From Acanthamoeba sp. SK_2022b (taxonomy: Eukaryota > Discosea > Longamoebia > Acanthamoebidae): a stretch of DNA of 51,431 bases. This document shows, one piece after another, positions 9,721 through 20,733 of the stretch (positions are counted from its first letter, which is position 1; each line of letters opens with the position of its first letter). The DNA lies in contig JANDJZ010000294.1 of NCBI GenBank assembly GCA_027943245.1, forward strand, positions 1 to 51,431. Reading direction: 5' to 3'. A model generated the notes under the pieces. It did no database searches, was not told the origin of the DNA, and saw only the letters and a list, made by a program, of their open reading frames with translations. Position numbers and translations under genes: made by a program.

Positions 9721-11713
9721 ATGCTTCAACCAGACACAAAAATGGTGACGGCAACCCAAACCGCCGACGCCGTCCTCTCCGTCGTTGAGTCGTACCGCCT
9801 GAAGGCCTCCCCCTTCGACTCCTCTATTGTCTCCCAGTGCCGGGAAACCTTCCTCCCGCTCATACAGAAGGCCGTCGAAGCGAAAGAGCCCGTCTCCTTC
9901 GTTCTCCCTGCTTTCCCCTTCAAGTCGCCCAATACAGTTGACAAGGTCCTCGGCGTGCTGCCGGACAAGTGTGAGGAAGTTGCACTGCTACACCTCCAGG
10001 GCTTCTGCAACAACATAAAAGACGTCTACGCTCCGGGCGCGGAGCTGACCATCGTGTCCGATGGCATCGTGTATAACGGTACGTCCCCTTCCCTAAAACC
10101 TCGAACTGTATCACACACTAACCCCCCAAAGACCTCCTCGGCGTCCCCGACGCCACCGTCCATGAGTACGGCGAGCGCCTGAGCCAGATGGCCATGGACC
10201 TTTCCTGCAACAGCATACATTTCGCGCGGCTCTCGATGATGTCGTGGCTGAAAGCCAAGCTGCCGGTCGAGCTGCCCGACTACCACGACACGGCCAGCTA
10301 CGAGAAGGTGGCTCCGCTGGTGCGCGACATGTTGATTGCGACGTACATCGATGAGGGGTACGATGCCGACAGCCACATCGCCCATGACGAGAACGTCAAG
10401 GCCACGTATATGGGCTACCTCAAGTACCTGTCTCGCGACCTGCGGCAGTCCTCCACCAGTCGGAGCGCGTTCAAGCGGAAGGTGTCCAAGGTGTCCAAGA
10501 AGATGATCGCGCGCGGACAGGTGAGCTTAAACGACAACAAAATCCCTTACTAACTAACCCTTGCAAACGTTGGCTGAACTAACACTTTCTCCACCCACCC
10601 ACCCACCCATCCACCCAGTGCTACGCCGCCTGCGTCAAAGAGTGCTTCCCGCACTCCGTCCGCCTCTCCATCCACGCCGCCAACTCCGCCACCAAGATCC
10701 CCATCGCCGTTATCCCCAACGTCCAGGACCGCCCCATCACGCCCTGGCACAGCGTCATGACGTGCGGGCTGGACGGCATATTGCGGCCCATGACGCGCAA
10801 AGAGGTCGCCAAGCGCTCCGATTTGGAGCCCGTCTACAAGCCGGATGGCCAGCTCTGGTGTTACCGCGAAAAGAGTGCGCTGTACGATGTTTTCACCCGC
10901 CAGGGCGCCTTCGTCGACCACACCTACCCGTGCGGCCTGCTCATCCAGTTCCCGGCCGGCACGCCCTTCAGCGCCGCGGACATGCAGACTGTTCGCAAAC
11001 TGGCCGACCACAACCCCCCTGTGGTCCTGCGCGGCCTGGACGGCACGACCGACCGGCAAGCCTTCCTGGCCAAGGGTCGGGAGATGGGGCAGATCATGCC
11101 GTGGAAGTTCGGCGAGCTGCTAGAGGTCAAGGACGGCGGCGAGAATACGGCGGGGCTGAACAACGTGCTGTCCGCCGAGCCCATGCCCATGCACTATGAC
11201 GGCCTGTTCAAGATGGTCAACGGCGTGTCGACGCCGCCGCACTACCAGATTTTCACAGCCGTGACGGCGTCGCCGAAGGGCACGGGGCGCACGCTGTTCG
11301 CCACGAGTCCTTTGCTGTTCGCGAACCTCACGGGCGGCTGGACGGTCGACAAGCTGCGGCCCTACAAGTGGCGCGTCGACTCTGAGTCGTTCGACTCGTC
11401 GCACTTCGGGCAGCTGCCGCTCGTCGTCGACCACCCGGAGACGGGCGTCCCGTGCATCCGGTACCACGAGGACTGGCCGCAGGAGCGGACGCGCTTCGAG
11501 GAGACGCGCGTCAGCATCGAAGACACGGACAAGGCGACGGACCTGAGCATCCGCACGGCCATCGAAAAGGCGCTGTACGACTGGCGCGTGTGCCTGCGCA
11601 TCTCCTGGGAGAAGGGCGACGTCTTGGTCAGCGACAACATCCTGAACATGCACACGCGCGAGGGCTACTCATCCATTTTTTGCCGCGAGCTGTGGCGCCT
11701 GCACGTTGACTAG
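9721..11713 (+). CDS. Fused isocyanide synthase / Fe(II)-2OG dioxygenase (PvcA-PvcB type)
   Basis: Three exons 9721-10078, 10132-10520, 10619-11713; 613 residues. The N-terminal half is a DIT1_PvcA domain with LPAFPFKSPN, KVLGVLPDKCEEVAL, YAPGAELTIVSDG, RLSIHAANSATKIPI and TPWHSVM. Such enzymes turn the amino group of an amino acid (usually Tyr or Trp) into an isonitrile, with a pentose phosphate carbon donor. The C-terminal half is a TauD-like dioxygenase with the metal triad HYD (about H441, D443) and a distal His in NMHTRE (about H594). In bacteria these are separate PvcA and PvcB; fused forms are known in fungi. Start: first ATG; an in-frame ATG at 9742 is the alternative. Tail-to-tail with the MFS gene. 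Confidence 0.93.
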
Positions 11714-12095
11714 AGAGAAAACAAAACGTTAAGCAAAACTAGCAGAGTGAAAGCAGGGACCCACGTGCTCCCCTACCCTATTAGTCATGGGCAATATTCA
11801 CAGTGCGCTGAGGCGGCAACGACACAACCTCCCGTAGTTCTCGCTGGCGGCCCTCCGCCACGCGTTGCGCCCCAAGTCTCTTCTGCCACCACCAAAGAGG
11901 GTGGCTGCTTAATAGTGGCCGTCAGAGCTCTCTGTGCTTGAGCCAGCGAGAGAACGCCCTCGGATGGCGCCAACCGTTTCAGGACAGCCCGATACCGAAA
12001 GCCACGCACCAACACTAATTCAGCGTGTTTGTGCCGCCTAAAAGACGTTTATTTTCAATCAAGCGCAACTCGCTCATGGCCAGTACGCGTGCATT
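11714..12095. other. Tail-to-tail intergenic region
   Basis: 382 bp between the stops of the isocyanide synthase gene and the MFS gene. Apart from the minus-strand poly(A) signal, nothing recognisable. Confidence 0.6.
12048..12053 (-). promoter_or_regulatory. Poly(A) signal of MFS gene
   Basis: AATAAA on the minus strand, 43 bp beyond the transporter stop codon. Confidence 0.65.
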
Positions 12096-14377
12096 CTAAC
12101 GGCGGTGGATAAGGGCGCGCTCGTAGGTTATTCGGCGGTGCAACAGCCACAGGGAGAGAACGACACCGATGGTACAAGCGCCGGCGTTGGCCCAGAAGGA
12201 GTACCGGAAGCAGAACTTGTTGTTGCAGTGAGACGTGGTGGGGCCGCCCTCATATTCGACGGTGAGGAAGTTACCGTCTTTCTTGTAGTGATCATTGAGC
12301 ATGCCGGCAATCAGCGTGGAGAAGACCGTACTGCCGGCAGCGGCAGCCAGGTTGATCATGCCAAAGATGGTGCCAAAGTTCTTGAAGCCGAAGAACTCGA
12401 TCGTGAGAGTGGGCACGCAGAAGAATATACCGCCGCTGGCGATGCCGAGCGCGATGACGCCCGGATAGAGCAGCCACACGGATCTCGCGAACGAGAACCA
12501 CAGCTGGACGAGGCCCATCAGAAACGTTGAGAAGACGAGGAACAGCACTCGCGCGGGCTTGCCCCACCGTGTCGTGACCCAGTCCGAGATCCAGCCCATT
12601 GCCATCCGGCCAAGCGTGGAGCACGTGGAGAACAGAGCGACAAAGATTGCTATATGTTGATAGCTCGGCACGTTGTGCAGCAGGTACTGTCGTGGTGGTT
12701 TGTGTCAGTAAGAAGCTGATCAGTCATAAATGCTAGCGTTGGAGCGTGCTGTCTTATGAGAGAGAGAGAGAGAGAAGACGCACAATGACGTTGGGCTCAA
12801 CTTTGACGTTGGCGAACACCATCTCAGCAAGATTGTTGACGACAGTAATGCCAGGGCCGGTACACGAAAAGTAGCTGACGAAGAGAAGGTAGAAGTCGAG
12901 GCGTTTGAGAACCTGAAGCAGGCTCAGATCCTCGAGATCGCTGTTGGGCTTAGGACTGCTGTCGCGGAGGTTTCTCCTTGGGAGGTAATCGTCGCTCGCC
13001 TCCATCAAGGCATCATTCACCAGCAGTACCTTCCCTTCCTCGGCGAGCTGACTGCTTCGGAAGAAGACCAGGGGTCCGGTCTTGACCGGCAGTAGCAGAA
13101 AACCCAACATCAAGACGAGCATGGCGATGCCAAATGGCAGCGGGGTAACAGTGGTCAAGCCTGGTGCATCAGCCTCCGCCACGAAGCGCAAGTTGATCAG
13201 CACAACGTAAACGCATAAAAATACTTAGAAGATGATCATGTAGGGCCGTTAGCATACCGCCAGCCAAAGACGCGCCGGTTTGGTAGAGAGCCACGACAAC
13301 GGCCATTACAATGACGAACATAACTCGGTATGTCATGAGACCCATTTCCTGGAGTGAACATCGCGCTTGAGTGCGGGAAGAGTGCGAGGTAGAAGCGCTG
13401 TATCAAGCAAACGCGGGGAGTCCCTGTACCGCGTCAATAAATGGCGTGGGAACTTTGTTGATGAAGACTCCGATGATAATAGAGCCCGCGCCAATGAGAA
13501 TGGCGAGGAAGAGCAGGAAGGTCACGGCATTGTTACCGAAGAATGCTTTGTAAAGCACCGTGAGCACGCCTGAACCCAGACCGAAGAAGCAGATCAGCGA
13601 GCCCACCACCTATAGCGTGACATCCATCAGCCAAACGGTATCCTTGTCTCTCCCTCTCTCTCTCTCTCTATCTTTGCACTTTTCGGGGTTAGAGCAATCC
13701 TATGCAACGATAACGAGACGACAAAGTAAGCAGCTTTGAACCACATCAGTACCTTTCCTCGATCTTTTGCGCCGAAGTTCTGAGTGTTGATCTTGAGTGC
13801 AACGCTGTAGATCCAGCAGCTGCCCTGGCCTAAGGTGAAAGAGAAAAGGCCTAGCACATAGCTTGGAATCGTGTTGAACCAGTTCGCCGCCGCCCACAAC
13901 AGGAAGTAGCCTGCATTCAGTGCGAGCGCGTCAGCAAAACAACATGGGTCGCGTTCCCTTCCTATGGTCACCTCGTGTGCGACAATGATATGTGGTACGT
14001 ACCCACGAAGCTCATAATGCCACTGATGATGACTGTCGACCGCGGCCCAAAGCGATCTAGCCACAGGCCGCCCAGCACACTGACCAAACCGCCTGCAGGC
14101 ATCATGACGCGTGAGGATAAGCAAACGTGAAAGGGCAAGAGCGAGAGGGGAAGGACAGACCTACGTTGCCGAGGGTGCCAACTAAGTTAGTCTGCGCAGT
14201 GGTGTAGCCAAAGATGACAGTGATGGTGCTCGAATAGACCGAGAACAGGTAGAATGAGCCCGAAAGTATCATGAGGTAGATGCCCGCTGCCAGCGACACC
14301 CATCGCGAGAACCAAAACGGCAGCACATAGTTGGCGATGGCCATCGCTTGACTTTTTTTGTCCCCCCACTGTGTCAA
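12096..14377 (-). CDS. MFS transporter (nodulin-like / monocarboxylate type)
   Basis: Seven exons 14161-14377, 14003-14092, 13753-13910, 13430-13609, 13258-13348, 12784-13160, 12096-12686; 567 residues. The hydrophobic segments fit about 12 membrane spans. The loop 2-3 signature, rebuilt across the first intron, reads GGLVSVLGGLWLDRFGPR. GMINLAAAAGSTVFS in the second half is typical of nodulin-like and oxalate/formate-type MFS proteins. A hydrophilic loop of about 60 residues separates the two halves, and the second half starts near LPNSY-type QHIAIFVALFSTCSTLGR. It sits between the isocyanide synthase gene and the acylase gene, suggesting export or uptake of a small organic acid or the pathway product; this is inference. 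An alternative start is the in-frame ATG at 14344. Confidence 0.88.
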
Positions 14378-14712
14378 GTTCGATTTCCCGCAGCGCTCCT
14401 GGCTGAAGCGGCGAAAACAGCTAACGCCGCTTCAGGAGAAAGGCGCAGAGTTTCCTCCACCTTTTTTTCCCTTCCCGTTTTCCAGTTTTCTTTGCTTTTC
14501 CGCGCCCAGGGACAGGCGCAGGGCGACCTGTCTGGGTATGCGGGCACGGATCCTTGACCTTGGCTATGCCCACTCTGCGTTTCTCTGTCATGGGCGATAG
14601 GACTCGCTCCCTCCATCTTCTCTCTTTGACCAAATTGGAAGAGAGCGCTCTCTTCCAATTTGGTCAAAGAGAGGAAAGTTGTGCGGCCAAGCGACGGCAA
14701 AAACGTGATCTT
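14378..14712. other. Intergenic gap between acylase 3' end and MFS start
   Basis: 335 bp. Holds the long palindrome at 14620-14673 and a T/pyrimidine-rich stretch upstream of the MFS start. No gene. Confidence 0.6.
14620..14673. repeat. 54-bp perfect palindrome
   Basis: Two 27-bp arms, 14620-14646 and 14647-14673, are exact reverse complements with no spacer; the centre is GAGAGC/GCTCTC. It lies about 40 bp beyond the acylase stop and 243 bp upstream of the MFS start. It could form a hairpin in the acylase 3' UTR or a cruciform in DNA. Confidence 0.95.
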
Positions 14713-17700
14713 TCAGGCGGTGACCCTCTTGTAGAGGCCGCGGAAGAAGGAGGAGTCCATGTACAGGCCCGACCATGCCCGACCGGATACGGCGCCAGGG
14801 ATGGCCGTGTAGGCCCAGTCCTGCACAGGCACACCAAAAGTGAGGCCACTACACTGCGCTGTTTTCTGCGGCTGCAGTGTGGGCCAAGATGTGTTACCTG
14901 CGAGAGGTCGGAGATGAATCGGTAAGACGGACAGAAGCTCTGCTCGCGCTCGTTTTCGCGGAAGAGGGAGCCCTGTGGGCCAGAGGATGGGCTCGCGAAG
15001 CGTCAGTAGCGAGGGCGGAGGGGGCGGAAGCGAGCACACAATGGACCTGATTGACGGTGGAGCCGGAGCCTGCAAGGGGAACGGGTCCGACGTCGAAGCC
15101 GAGGAAGCTGGGCAGCTCGCCGTTGAAGAAGATATTCCTCATCGTCATGGCGTGATCCACTCCGTAGGGCCGCGCCGCCGACACGTTGAGCGGGACGAGG
15201 AAATCGTCAACCACGCGCTCCAGGAGCTGCGACCTGCGCGCCTGCGCCGCCGCCTCCTTGCCCTCGCGGCCCGGCTTGCCGGTGATGGCGTCCTCGCGGT
15301 CGGCCAGGTGCTCGTTCCACAGGTAGCGAATGTAGGCGTTGTCCTCGGCAAAGTCAAAGAAGGCGTTCTTGATGCCCTCGCGCTCGAAGATGTCCCACAG
15401 GAGGACGCGGTCAAAGTACCACTGGAAGACCAGCATGACCCCCGACTCGCGCGTCATGTACCTCCACGCGTCCTCGCCAAACACGTGCTCGCCAAAGAGC
15501 TTGTCCAGCAGCGCCTCGCGCAGCTGCGTGAACACCGTGGCCCCGACGCTGTCCGTCGCGAAGCGGCCGTCCCACTCGAGCAGCGCCTCGCAGCCCCTGC
15601 AGCCGGTCCTGGCCTTGAGGACGGGAGTGAGCAGCTCCATGTAGTACTCGGCCTGCTTGGAGTAGACGTCGAGCTGGAACCGCTTCATGTCCTCCTCATC
15701 CCACGCTGGCTTTCCGTCGGGGCTCGCGCGCTGGCTGTCCTTCCCCTCGCCCTCGATCAGCTCGTTGATCCTCGACACACGATAGAAGCCCATGTGGTAG
15801 TTGATGGCCTTGGCCGCTCCCGGCGCGGGGTTTTGCAGGTCGTCGTTGGCCGTAGCAAGGTATCCCTGTCAGCGCACCGACCACCGCACCCCCACCACGC
15901 CGACGTCGTGCCATGCGGGTGAGTGGATGGAGCCCCATATGATACTCATATGGTCGGTGCGCAAGCGTTAGTGCGAGAGAGTCGGGGCGCACCTTGGCCG
16001 GGTTGACGATCTGCAGCAGCTGGCTGGTGTCAACCGAGCCGTGCCATCTGCGGTGTCAACAAGGAATGGCCAGGCACGATCGCGGTATATCAGCAGAGCG
16101 ATGCAACATGACGCGGTGGAGGCAGCGGGAGGGCACCTGTGCGAGGCCTTCCAGCCGAGAAGAGGAAGAGCCGAGTTGACAGACGGGTCGCGAGCGGGCA
16201 AGCGACCGCTTTGCTGGTAGCCGATGTTGCCTGTCTCGAGCGGGTCAGCAGGCTTGGCATCATGCCGATCCCAGACACGCAGCACCACGGACCGAGAGCT
16301 CTCCCGCCATACCTTGCCTGTCAGCGTTCAGCCAGTTTGCAGAGAGCGGCACGTGACGAGCAACGTTGTGGAACTCGGCCACGGTCTTGACATCCGACGG
16401 CGGAGGGTACAGGACGGAGGTGTCGCTTTGCTCAAACTCACGCCACGCCCACTTCCTGCACCCATACAGCAGAGACCAGTGAGCCTCACACCTTCAAGAC
16501 GAGACAACACCACTCACACGGCAGCGGGAGAAAAATGAGGACCTGGCCACATGGAGTCCATCGGGCAACGCGCCCTTGTACTGCTGTCGCTCGATTACTC
16601 CGTTGTCGTTTTCGTAGAAGACCAATTCGATGTCGGGGCCGCCCTTTTGCTTGACGATTTCCTTCCGCACCTGGAAGTCGTGCCACTCGTTACGCACCGC
16701 CTTCACGCGCCAGAAGAAAGAAATCAGTTTCGAGGCGAACTTGCCACAGGAGGGAAGGACGAGCAAAGCTGCTACAACCTTGTTGCCCTGTTCGTCGGTG
16801 ATTTCCACTTCGCGCAGGTACTTGCCGTCCTTGACCTTCTCGAAGAAGAAATCGATCTGGTCCATGAAGCCGTAGGTCACTCCAAAGGTAACGTCGTTGT
16901 TGCGTCCAAAGAACATGCCTGGTTTGCATTCAAGTAAAGAAGAAGAAGAAGAAGAATAAACGAAGTAGGTCAGTGGCTGAGGTGCCATAATCACTTGAGG
17001 GGGAATGGAATCGCTCTCCCCGTGTTGAACACGCACCTGGCATGCCAGGAACTGACACGCCCATCAGGTATCGCTTTTCTGCAGCACACGATAAGGGGCG
17101 GTAAGCGATGAGCAGAGCAGTCAATAATCACGTGCCGGAGAGTGACAGAGCCATACCCGGAGTCTGGTAGTGGAACACAAACTCATACCAGATCGCGGGA
17201 AGGCGGGAAATGTCCAAATGCGGGTCGTAGCACTGAAGAATCGATATGAGCCTTGTTCATTTAAACATAAATGGACACAAACAAAAGTAGGAAGGGAGTG
17301 AGGGAGTGGCTCGTATACCTGGATGGGGGAGCCAGACTTGGTGAGCTGCGGTCCAACAACCCAGTTGTTGCTTGCCTTGAACGCGGGAATGTATGATGCG
17401 AATTTGACTTGCTCTTTCATTGGGGGAGAGGGGAACAAAACAAGCGCCGTTTGGTGTCAGGGCTGAAGAGTGGGCGCGTGCACCATAGGTGAACCTACCG
17501 GGGATGGTGCGGATCTGCAGGTCGGCTTCCTTGATGCAGTCTACAACCTCGGGGTCTACTTCTTTGAGCTGAGTCGTGAAGATGGCGCGCAGAGCGTCCA
17601 TTGAGACACCGGCCTTGATGGACTGTATCAACAGCTTTTCGATCTCTCCCTGCCCTCACCCACCACCCAGTTAAGAGCGTTCTCTTGCGTTCAGTGATTT

Positions 17701-18619
17701 GGTCCCTGGGGCTCGCACCTGAGTTTCGGCAAGCCCGACGTAAGCCATCAGCTTCGCCGTAATGAGTGAATGTGCAGGCAGCCACGGCTCGGGCCTGGCG
17801 CCCACCAAAAAGCCGAGAGTCAGCTCAGGTCCAACCTCATGGCTAGCATCAATTGAAGAGCGCAGTGCTCCTCGACCAGTCGTCAAGTACCTGTGACCCA
17901 CGAGGAGGAACTCCATCGGCTGGTCGAGGAGCCCACTGTGCTCTTCGAGATAGAAATTCACCTGCACCACGCGTGCAAGCACAAGTAAGACAGAGCGACG
18001 ACATTCTTATGGCACGCGGCTTATGGCAGCAAAGAAACGCACGCCACGGCAGTAGGCCTCCATGTAGGCCTTGGCGTCGTCTGCCAGTGTCGGCACTGCC
18101 TCACGCGCGTCCTTCATGAAGCTACACACGACCAGGTCAATGATGAGCTGGCGCATTGTAGTGCTAGGCCTCCTGTGTGGTCGGAAGGGGCTAACGTACT
18201 TGAGGGACCTGAAGTAGGTGTCGATGGCGATGGTTTCGTTTGAGCTCTTCAGCGCCTCGCTCAGTCGGCCCTGCCCGGCAAGACGTTGCAGCTCCATCTG
18301 GACCAGCCTATCCTTAGCATGCACGTAGCCTCCGAACCACACCGCGGTAAGCGTTTGCGTGATAGATTTTGCCCTCGTGGACACTGTCGTGTGCCTAGAG
18401 CGGATCAAGGAGTATACCCAATGCGCGTGCATAGTCCAGATGGTCCTTGCCATATATCTCGAACATGCCGCCGTTGGTGGGGTTGCGTTTCAGAAGAATC
18501 AAAGAGCCGTCGATCTCGAGTGTGTGTTCCCAAGCTGGGTCTTCGACCACATGAGTCTGAAAGTAGTAGGCACCAAATGCTACCAGCAGCGCCAGCAGCA
18601 ACAGCGCCCCTCGCTTCAT
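14713..18619 (-). CDS. Penicillin acylase-family (S45) Ntn hydrolase
   Basis: Seventeen exons: 18418-18619, 18200-18329, 18043-18121, 17891-17961, 17719-17794, 17499-17649, 17319-17413, 17157-17232, 17037-17078, 16779-16918, 16543-16700, 16313-16455, 16137-16230, 15993-16047, 15047-15865, 14898-14972, 14713-14820; 837 residues with all phases consistent. An N-terminal hydrophobic segment (residues 3-20) acts as a signal or anchor. Family blocks are RALGYVHAKDRLVQMELQR, EFLLVGHRPEPW, the autocleavage/nucleophile site ASNNWVV (about S251), CYDPHL, GVSVPGMPG, FFGRNNDVTFGVTYG, LNADRQGNIGYQ and DWAYTAIPGAVSGRAWSG. The family cleaves amides such as penicillins, acyl-homoserine lactones or capped peptides after self-processing. 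The substrate here is unknown. Its start is 168 bp from the LYAR start. Confidence 0.93.
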
Positions 18620-18787
18620 CTTGATCAATACCGTTAAGCGTCCACACAAACAAACAAAACGCTTTTCCTACCTTTTTTCTGGACCGCATTTCTCTCTAGA
18701 GCTGCGGAGCCTGCCCTCCGTTTATTTTCTTGTTTACTTACCTCCGGAAGAGACAGATTGCTGTGACCAACGCGCCGCGAGAGCAAG

Positions 18788-19852
18788 ATGGTGAACTTCT
18801 CGTGCAACAATTGGTATAACCCTCATATATTCCGTCCCGTTGCGATTTGCGATGAATTAATATCTGTTAATATTTTCTACAGTGGCGATGTGCTGAAGAA
18901 GAAGCAGGTGGGCAACCACATGTGGAGGTATGTTATTCCACTTCATTTTTGTGCTTTTTTGAGGCCTTCTCCGGATGCTTGCTGAGCTAGATTTTACTCT
19001 TGCGCAGATGCGGTGGCACAGTTTCGTGCCTGGATTGCCTGACCACCTTCAGCGGTAACGGCTATAACGCACACAACACCTGCATCTCGGAAGAGCAGAA
19101 GTATCAGGGTGCCCTCTACCGTGGACCCAAGAAGGTACCACCCTGCCTCCGCCTTGTCTCCTGCAGTTATCTACCATACACACTCCCTCTTGTTCTGTTG
19201 TTCTGCTGTTGTTGTCGTACTTGGCTCTCCTCCTTTCTTCTATGGCTGCTGCGTGTCTTTCCGACGACAACCGATCACCGGTGTGGCTTCCGGCCGGTGT
19301 GTTTCTTACAGAGTGTGGCTTATATGGTTGGCTGTACAACAGGGCAAGGGTCAGCACAACAACAACAACCAGCAGCAGCAGCAGAGAAACGGTGGCGGCC
19401 AGACACAGACAACCACGCAGCAGAACACAGCGCAGCAGCCGCAGACGCAGCCAGAGCAAGAGACGAAGAAGGACGATGGCAAGGCCAAGGAAGCAGCGGT
19501 AGAGGAGGAGGAATCGCAGAAGAAGAGGAAGCGCAACGAAGAGAAGGAGGAGAAGAAGAAGGAGAAAAAGAAGGAGAGCAAGAAGAGGAAGATTGAGGTC
19601 GAAGAAGCAGAAGAGAAGAGCGAAGAGAAGGAAACGGAAGAGACGATCGTAAAGAGATTCCTGGAGCAGCTGCCGTGGGAGGAAACCATCAAGGAGGTGC
19701 TCAAGAAGGACGACAAGAAGAAGCTGAAGAAAAAGAAGCTCCGAAAAAAGGTGGTCAGCTCCCTCCTCGCGCACAAGATCCAGGAGCAACTCGAGGCCCA
19801 CTTCAACACCCAGGCCAAGGCAGGCACCTTCAAGCACTACATCAAGTCTTGA
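18788..19852 (+). CDS. LYAR-like nucleolar zinc-finger protein
   Basis: Four exons 18788-18813, 18883-18927, 19008-19134, 19343-19852; 235 residues. The N-terminus carries two LYAR-type zinc knuckles: C6, C9, H21, C25 and C31, C34, H46, C49, with MVNFSCNNCG and CISEEQKYQGA closely matching the family. A Gln/Asn-rich linker follows, then a long Lys/Glu-rich highly charged segment, likely helical and nucleolar. It ends in a KKLKKKKLRKKV basic block and a short conserved-looking tail. LYAR proteins act in pre-rRNA processing and ribosome biogenesis in animals; this role is family knowledge. The start is the only ATG before the first Cys pair. Confidence 0.93.
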
Positions 19853-20176
19853 TAGTCGGTGCCTTCGTGACCGGTCACCTGTTCCACATTTTTTGGTCGT
19901 TTTCTCGACCTGCGTTTTTTGGGTGAGTAAAAAAGGAAATATTGCAATAGTTGAGAAGGTCGACAGAAAAATATTTTCTCGTTTGTATTCTGGACAAGGG
20001 CCTGAGACGACATCTCCAGGTTTCACTTCTCGGTCGCGCTTCCCTCTTGGTCCTCACTTCTTTAAGCCTCGCGAACGGCAAGCCACGAGAATCGAAGATT
20101 TATTCGTTCGATTCCGGGTGAGCGGCAGAGGGAGATTTTTCGTGAGCTAGGATCGTTAGGGTAACGAAGGCGAGAG
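19853..20176. other. Intergenic region before XPR1
   Basis: 324 bp between two same-strand genes; AT-richer than the coding parts. It must contain the LYAR 3' end and the XPR1 promoter, but no AATAAA or TATA box stands out. Confidence 0.5.
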
Positions 20177-20702
20177 ATGAAGTTCGGGAAGCTCCTCTTG
20201 GAGCGTATGGTGCCCGAATGGAGCGACCGGTATATCCGCTACAAGATGATGAAGGGCCAGCTCAAGAGCATCTCCGCCGCACGCGAGAACTACCTCCATG
20301 CCTACGAGAAGCTCAAAGGTCTCCACCCCTCCTGTGCTTTAGCCGGCACTCCCTGTCTGTTGCTCCCCACCTCTTGAGAGGACCGGGAACAACCGAAGCA
20401 GTCCCAATTGTCCAGCCATCATTATTAGTGGGTTTCCATTTTATGTCCGGACCCGGCCCACTCCCTGACGCGAGCACAAACAAACGCAGATATCGCGGGC
20501 GAGGCGTTTCAAGAGATGCCGCTCACGGTGGAGAACATGAAGGAGGACCGGGAGCTGTACGACCTGCTCGAAGAAGACCTCGAGACCGTGGAGCGATTCT
20601 ACCTCGATCAGCTCGTGGCTGCCCACAAGCGGTTCTATCAGCTGCTTCAGCACTGCATCAAGATGGTGTGAACACTTACTTTTGCATCCAGCCTGCCAGC
20701 AA

Positions 20703-20733
<31 letters not shown>

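Noticed and set aside
9721..11713. Recent bacterial transfer of the isocyanide synthase gene
   Set aside because: Two spliceosomal introns and host-like GC content argue against a recent event; an old transfer remains possible but cannot be judged without a tree.
16701..16778. Shorter 39-bp intron alternative in the acylase gene
   Set aside because: An earlier in-phase AG exists, but 39 bp is shorter than every other intron seen here; the 78-bp version was preferred.
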